Shown piece after piece: positions 62,474 to 64,000 of a DNA stretch of 64,000 bases. Position 1 is the first letter of the stretch; the number at the start of each line of letters is the position of its first letter. The notes under the pieces were generated by a model that worked only from the letters and a program-made list of their open reading frames with translations, ran no database searches and had not been told where the DNA came from. Position numbers and translations under genes: made by a program. The stretch is from Planctomycetaceae bacterium (lineage in GTDB: Bacteria; Planctomycetota; Planctomycetia; Pirellulales; PALSA-1355): contig PLYM01000138.1 of the NCBI GenBank assembly GCA_003153375.1, forward strand, positions 125-64,124. The letters run 5' to 3'.

Positions 62474-64000
62474 TTACTGCCGATCGCTGAAGCCGTGCAG
62501 GCCTTTGGAGAAGTCGGGGTAGGTGATCCAGACGGTGGGTTTGGGATCGCCCTTGGCGGGGCGCCAGGCGTGGTCGTCGAAGCCGGGGCGGTTCCAGCCG
62601 GGTTCCTCGCTGGCGTTGACCTTCCAGGTCGCGTCGGACGCAATGGGTTGAAGCTTTCCACTGGCGTCGCGGATCTCGCCGTAGAGGTGGAAGCCGCCGC
62701 TGCGGTCGGGGCCGCCGGGTTCGAGTTCGGGATTGGCGGTGCCATAGTCGCGGGCGTCGACGGCGATCACGTTCTCGCTGGGCCGCAGGTGCGGCTTGAT
62801 GTCGTAGACCATCAGCAGCTTCGGATTGACCGGCGCGGAGAGATTTCGCCGTGCGAACTGCTCGCCGACCCGCGTGCCGTTGACGTAGATCTTGACGTGT
62901 GTGTCGCCCTGAACCTGGATGCCGGCCGAGGCGACCTCGCGCGGGTCGAGATTGAGCACCTTGCGAAAGTAAGCGTGCTGCACCGGGTGGCCGGCGGCGG
63001 CATCGGGATGATAAATCCACTGGGCCTTGGCACGCGGGTCGTAGGCAAAGGTTCGCTGCCGCGCACGCTCCGCCGCGTCGTCCCAGACTTTGACGATGGC
63101 GTTGTACTCGTCGATCGCATAGTGCAGGTTGGCCGGCAGGTTCGTGCGCAGCCACAGCTCCTGAAACGTGTCGCGCAAATTGGCCGCCTCGTCGCGAACC
63201 GCCTGGATGCGCTCGAGGAATCGCGCCTGCGCGGCGTCGATCGCCTCGCTGGAAAGTCCCTTGGCGGCAAAGGCGTTCAGGTCGGCGACCAGCCGTTGGC
63301 TTTCGACATAGTGGACGTGCATCCGCGCGCAGTAGCGCAGGTAGTCGACGTCCCCCTTGCGGCGAGCGACCAGCGGTTGCAGCAGGTCGCACAGTTTCTG
63401 CGCCGTGCGTGCGTCCTCATAGACCCGATACAGCTCCTGAGTCGTGTGCGGCCGCTCGTCCTTGCGCGGCAGGAAGGGGTGCCGGAAATAATCGAGCATC
63501 GGAAACCACCACGGCCACTTTTCCAGCAGGGCGTAGATCGCCTCGAAGTAGGGCCCGGTGCCGGGACCATTCCAGAGCGTGAAGAAGCGATCGGAATAGT
63601 TCGAGACGTCGGTGGAGTCGGGCGACCAGGTGACCTGGGCTCCGTAGGCGTAGCCGTAGTACAGCAACTCGCGCAGGTTTTTGGAGCCGTTGTCGCCCCA
63701 GGTCGAGGTGATCGAGCCCAGCGGGCGCGGCTGGCGGTAGCAATCGAGTGTGAAGTTGCGAATGTTGATCATGGCCTTGGACATATCGGGAAAGATCCGG
63801 TCCCAGTTGCTCATGCCGGGCAGCACGAGGATCGGAAACCCCTTCGAGCCCAGCACGTCGACCGTCGGATAGTGGTCGAAAGGCTCGTACTGCCAGTCCA
63901 TCAGGATGATGTCCTTGGGAATCAGGTCGAGAATCTCGGGATACTTGAGAATGATGTCGCCATACATGATCATCGTCTTGCCGCGACTCTTGAGCAGATC
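62474..64000 (-). CDS. GH20-like glycoside hydrolase, C-terminal part
   Basis: The 3' end of a large gene whose start lies beyond the right edge; the frame stays open through the last nine codons of the window. Visible: GDIILKYPEILDLIPKDI and LMDWQYEP resemble the end of the GH20 beta-N-acetylhexosaminidase barrel, and the final third (IQVQGDTHVKIYVNGTRVGE) looks like a galactose-binding-like beta-sandwich. Likely hydrolyses amino-sugar polymers outside the cytoplasm, matching the nearby sulfatase, PIG-L and NagB-like genes in theme though not in operon. GH20 assignment is moderate because the catalytic Asp-Glu lies outside the window. Confidence 0.6.
   Translation of the reverse strand, partial: DLLKSRGKTMIMYGDIILKYPEILDLIPKDIILMDWQYEPFDHYPTVDVLGSKGFPILVLPGMSNWDRIFPDMSKAMINIRNFTLDCYRQPRPLGSITSTWGDNGSKNLRELLYYGYAYGAQVTWSPDSTDVSNYSDRFFTLWNGPGTGPYFEAIYALLEKWPWWFPMLDYFRHPFLPRKDERPHTTQELYRVYEDARTAQKLCDLLQPLVARRKGDVDYLRYCARMHVHYVESQRLVADLNAFAAKGLSSEAIDAAQARFLERIQAVRDEAANLRDTFQELWLRTNLPANLHYAIDEYNAIVKVWDDAAERARQRTFAYDPRAKAQWIYHPDAAAGHPVQHAYFRKVLNLDPREVASAGIQVQGDTHVKIYVNGTRVGEQFARRNLSAPVNPKLLMVYDIKPHLRPSENVIAVDARDYGTANPELEPGGPDRSGGFHLYGEIRDASGKLQPIASDATWKVNASEEPGWNRPGFDDHAWRPAKGDPKPTVWITYPDFSKGLHGFSDRQ

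Overview
The window looks like a chromosomal segment of a high-GC member of the Planctomycetota, probably Pirellulales-like. The support is gene content: a signal-peptide protein with a planctomycete-type cytochrome motif plus DUF1549/DUF1553, followed by a Tat-exported DUF1501 protein; a PQQ-type propeller starting NWPQFRG; a heparan-N-sulfatase-like sulfatase; a DUF5117-type zinc metalloprotease; and dispersed hairpin and heptamer repeats between genes. I see no rRNA, tRNA, CRISPR array, insertion sequence or prophage. Species assignment is inference.

Layout. 1-2.4 kb: end of a complex I operon (nuoM 3' end, nuoN). 2.4-5.5 kb: housekeeping genes (tatD, nth, dcd) with small unknowns. 5.5-9.4 kb: DUF1549/DUF1553 and DUF1501 pair. 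9.5-16.9 kb: SDR oxidoreductase, an Nramp-related membrane protein with a calcium-loop insert, a DUF4139 secreted protein behind an ECF-type promoter, a Tat-exported amidohydrolase and a BT1/MFS transporter. 16.9-23.2 kb: a tripartite RND efflux system, with adaptor and pump overlapping on the minus strand and the TolC-type factor divergent. 23.2-31.9 kb: a tightly packed five-gene minus-strand operon: second Nramp-related protein, an E1alpha-E1beta-lipoyl fusion, an E2 without a lipoyl domain, a 661-residue protein of unknown function, and a sulfamidase-like sulfatase. 32-35 kb: FAH-family hydrolase and an acyl-activating enzyme. 35-41.4 kb: minus-strand secreted proteins, a STAS/RsbW-like partner-switching pair, three small reading frames (one possibly frameshifted), a PIG-L deacetylase and a divergent NagB-like protein. 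41.6-45.5 kb: two tandem TlpA-like lipoproteins and an aldehyde dehydrogenase. 45.6-50.8 kb: two TPM-domain membrane proteins, a UvrD/PcrA helicase and a PQQ-like propeller. 51.1-53 kb: archease-rtcB RNA repair/splicing pair. 53-57.3 kb: trxA, purM, dsbD. 57.5-64 kb: an APH-like kinase, a large zinc metalloprotease, PII, a degenerate receiver and a partial GH20-like protein.

The most unusual material is (a) the operon at 23199-31871, where the lipoyl domain has moved from E2 onto an E1alpha/E1beta fusion; (b) two Nramp-related paralogues lacking the usual metal-binding motifs and carrying different large inserts at the same predicted extracytoplasmic loop; and (c) two families of 7-bp-phased imperfect inverted repeats placed at gene 3' ends. 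Several promoters are readable, notably near-consensus sigma-70 sites for trxA, purM and dsbD and an RpoE-like ECF site before the DUF4139 gene. All functional names rest on motif recognition by eye; no database search was run.
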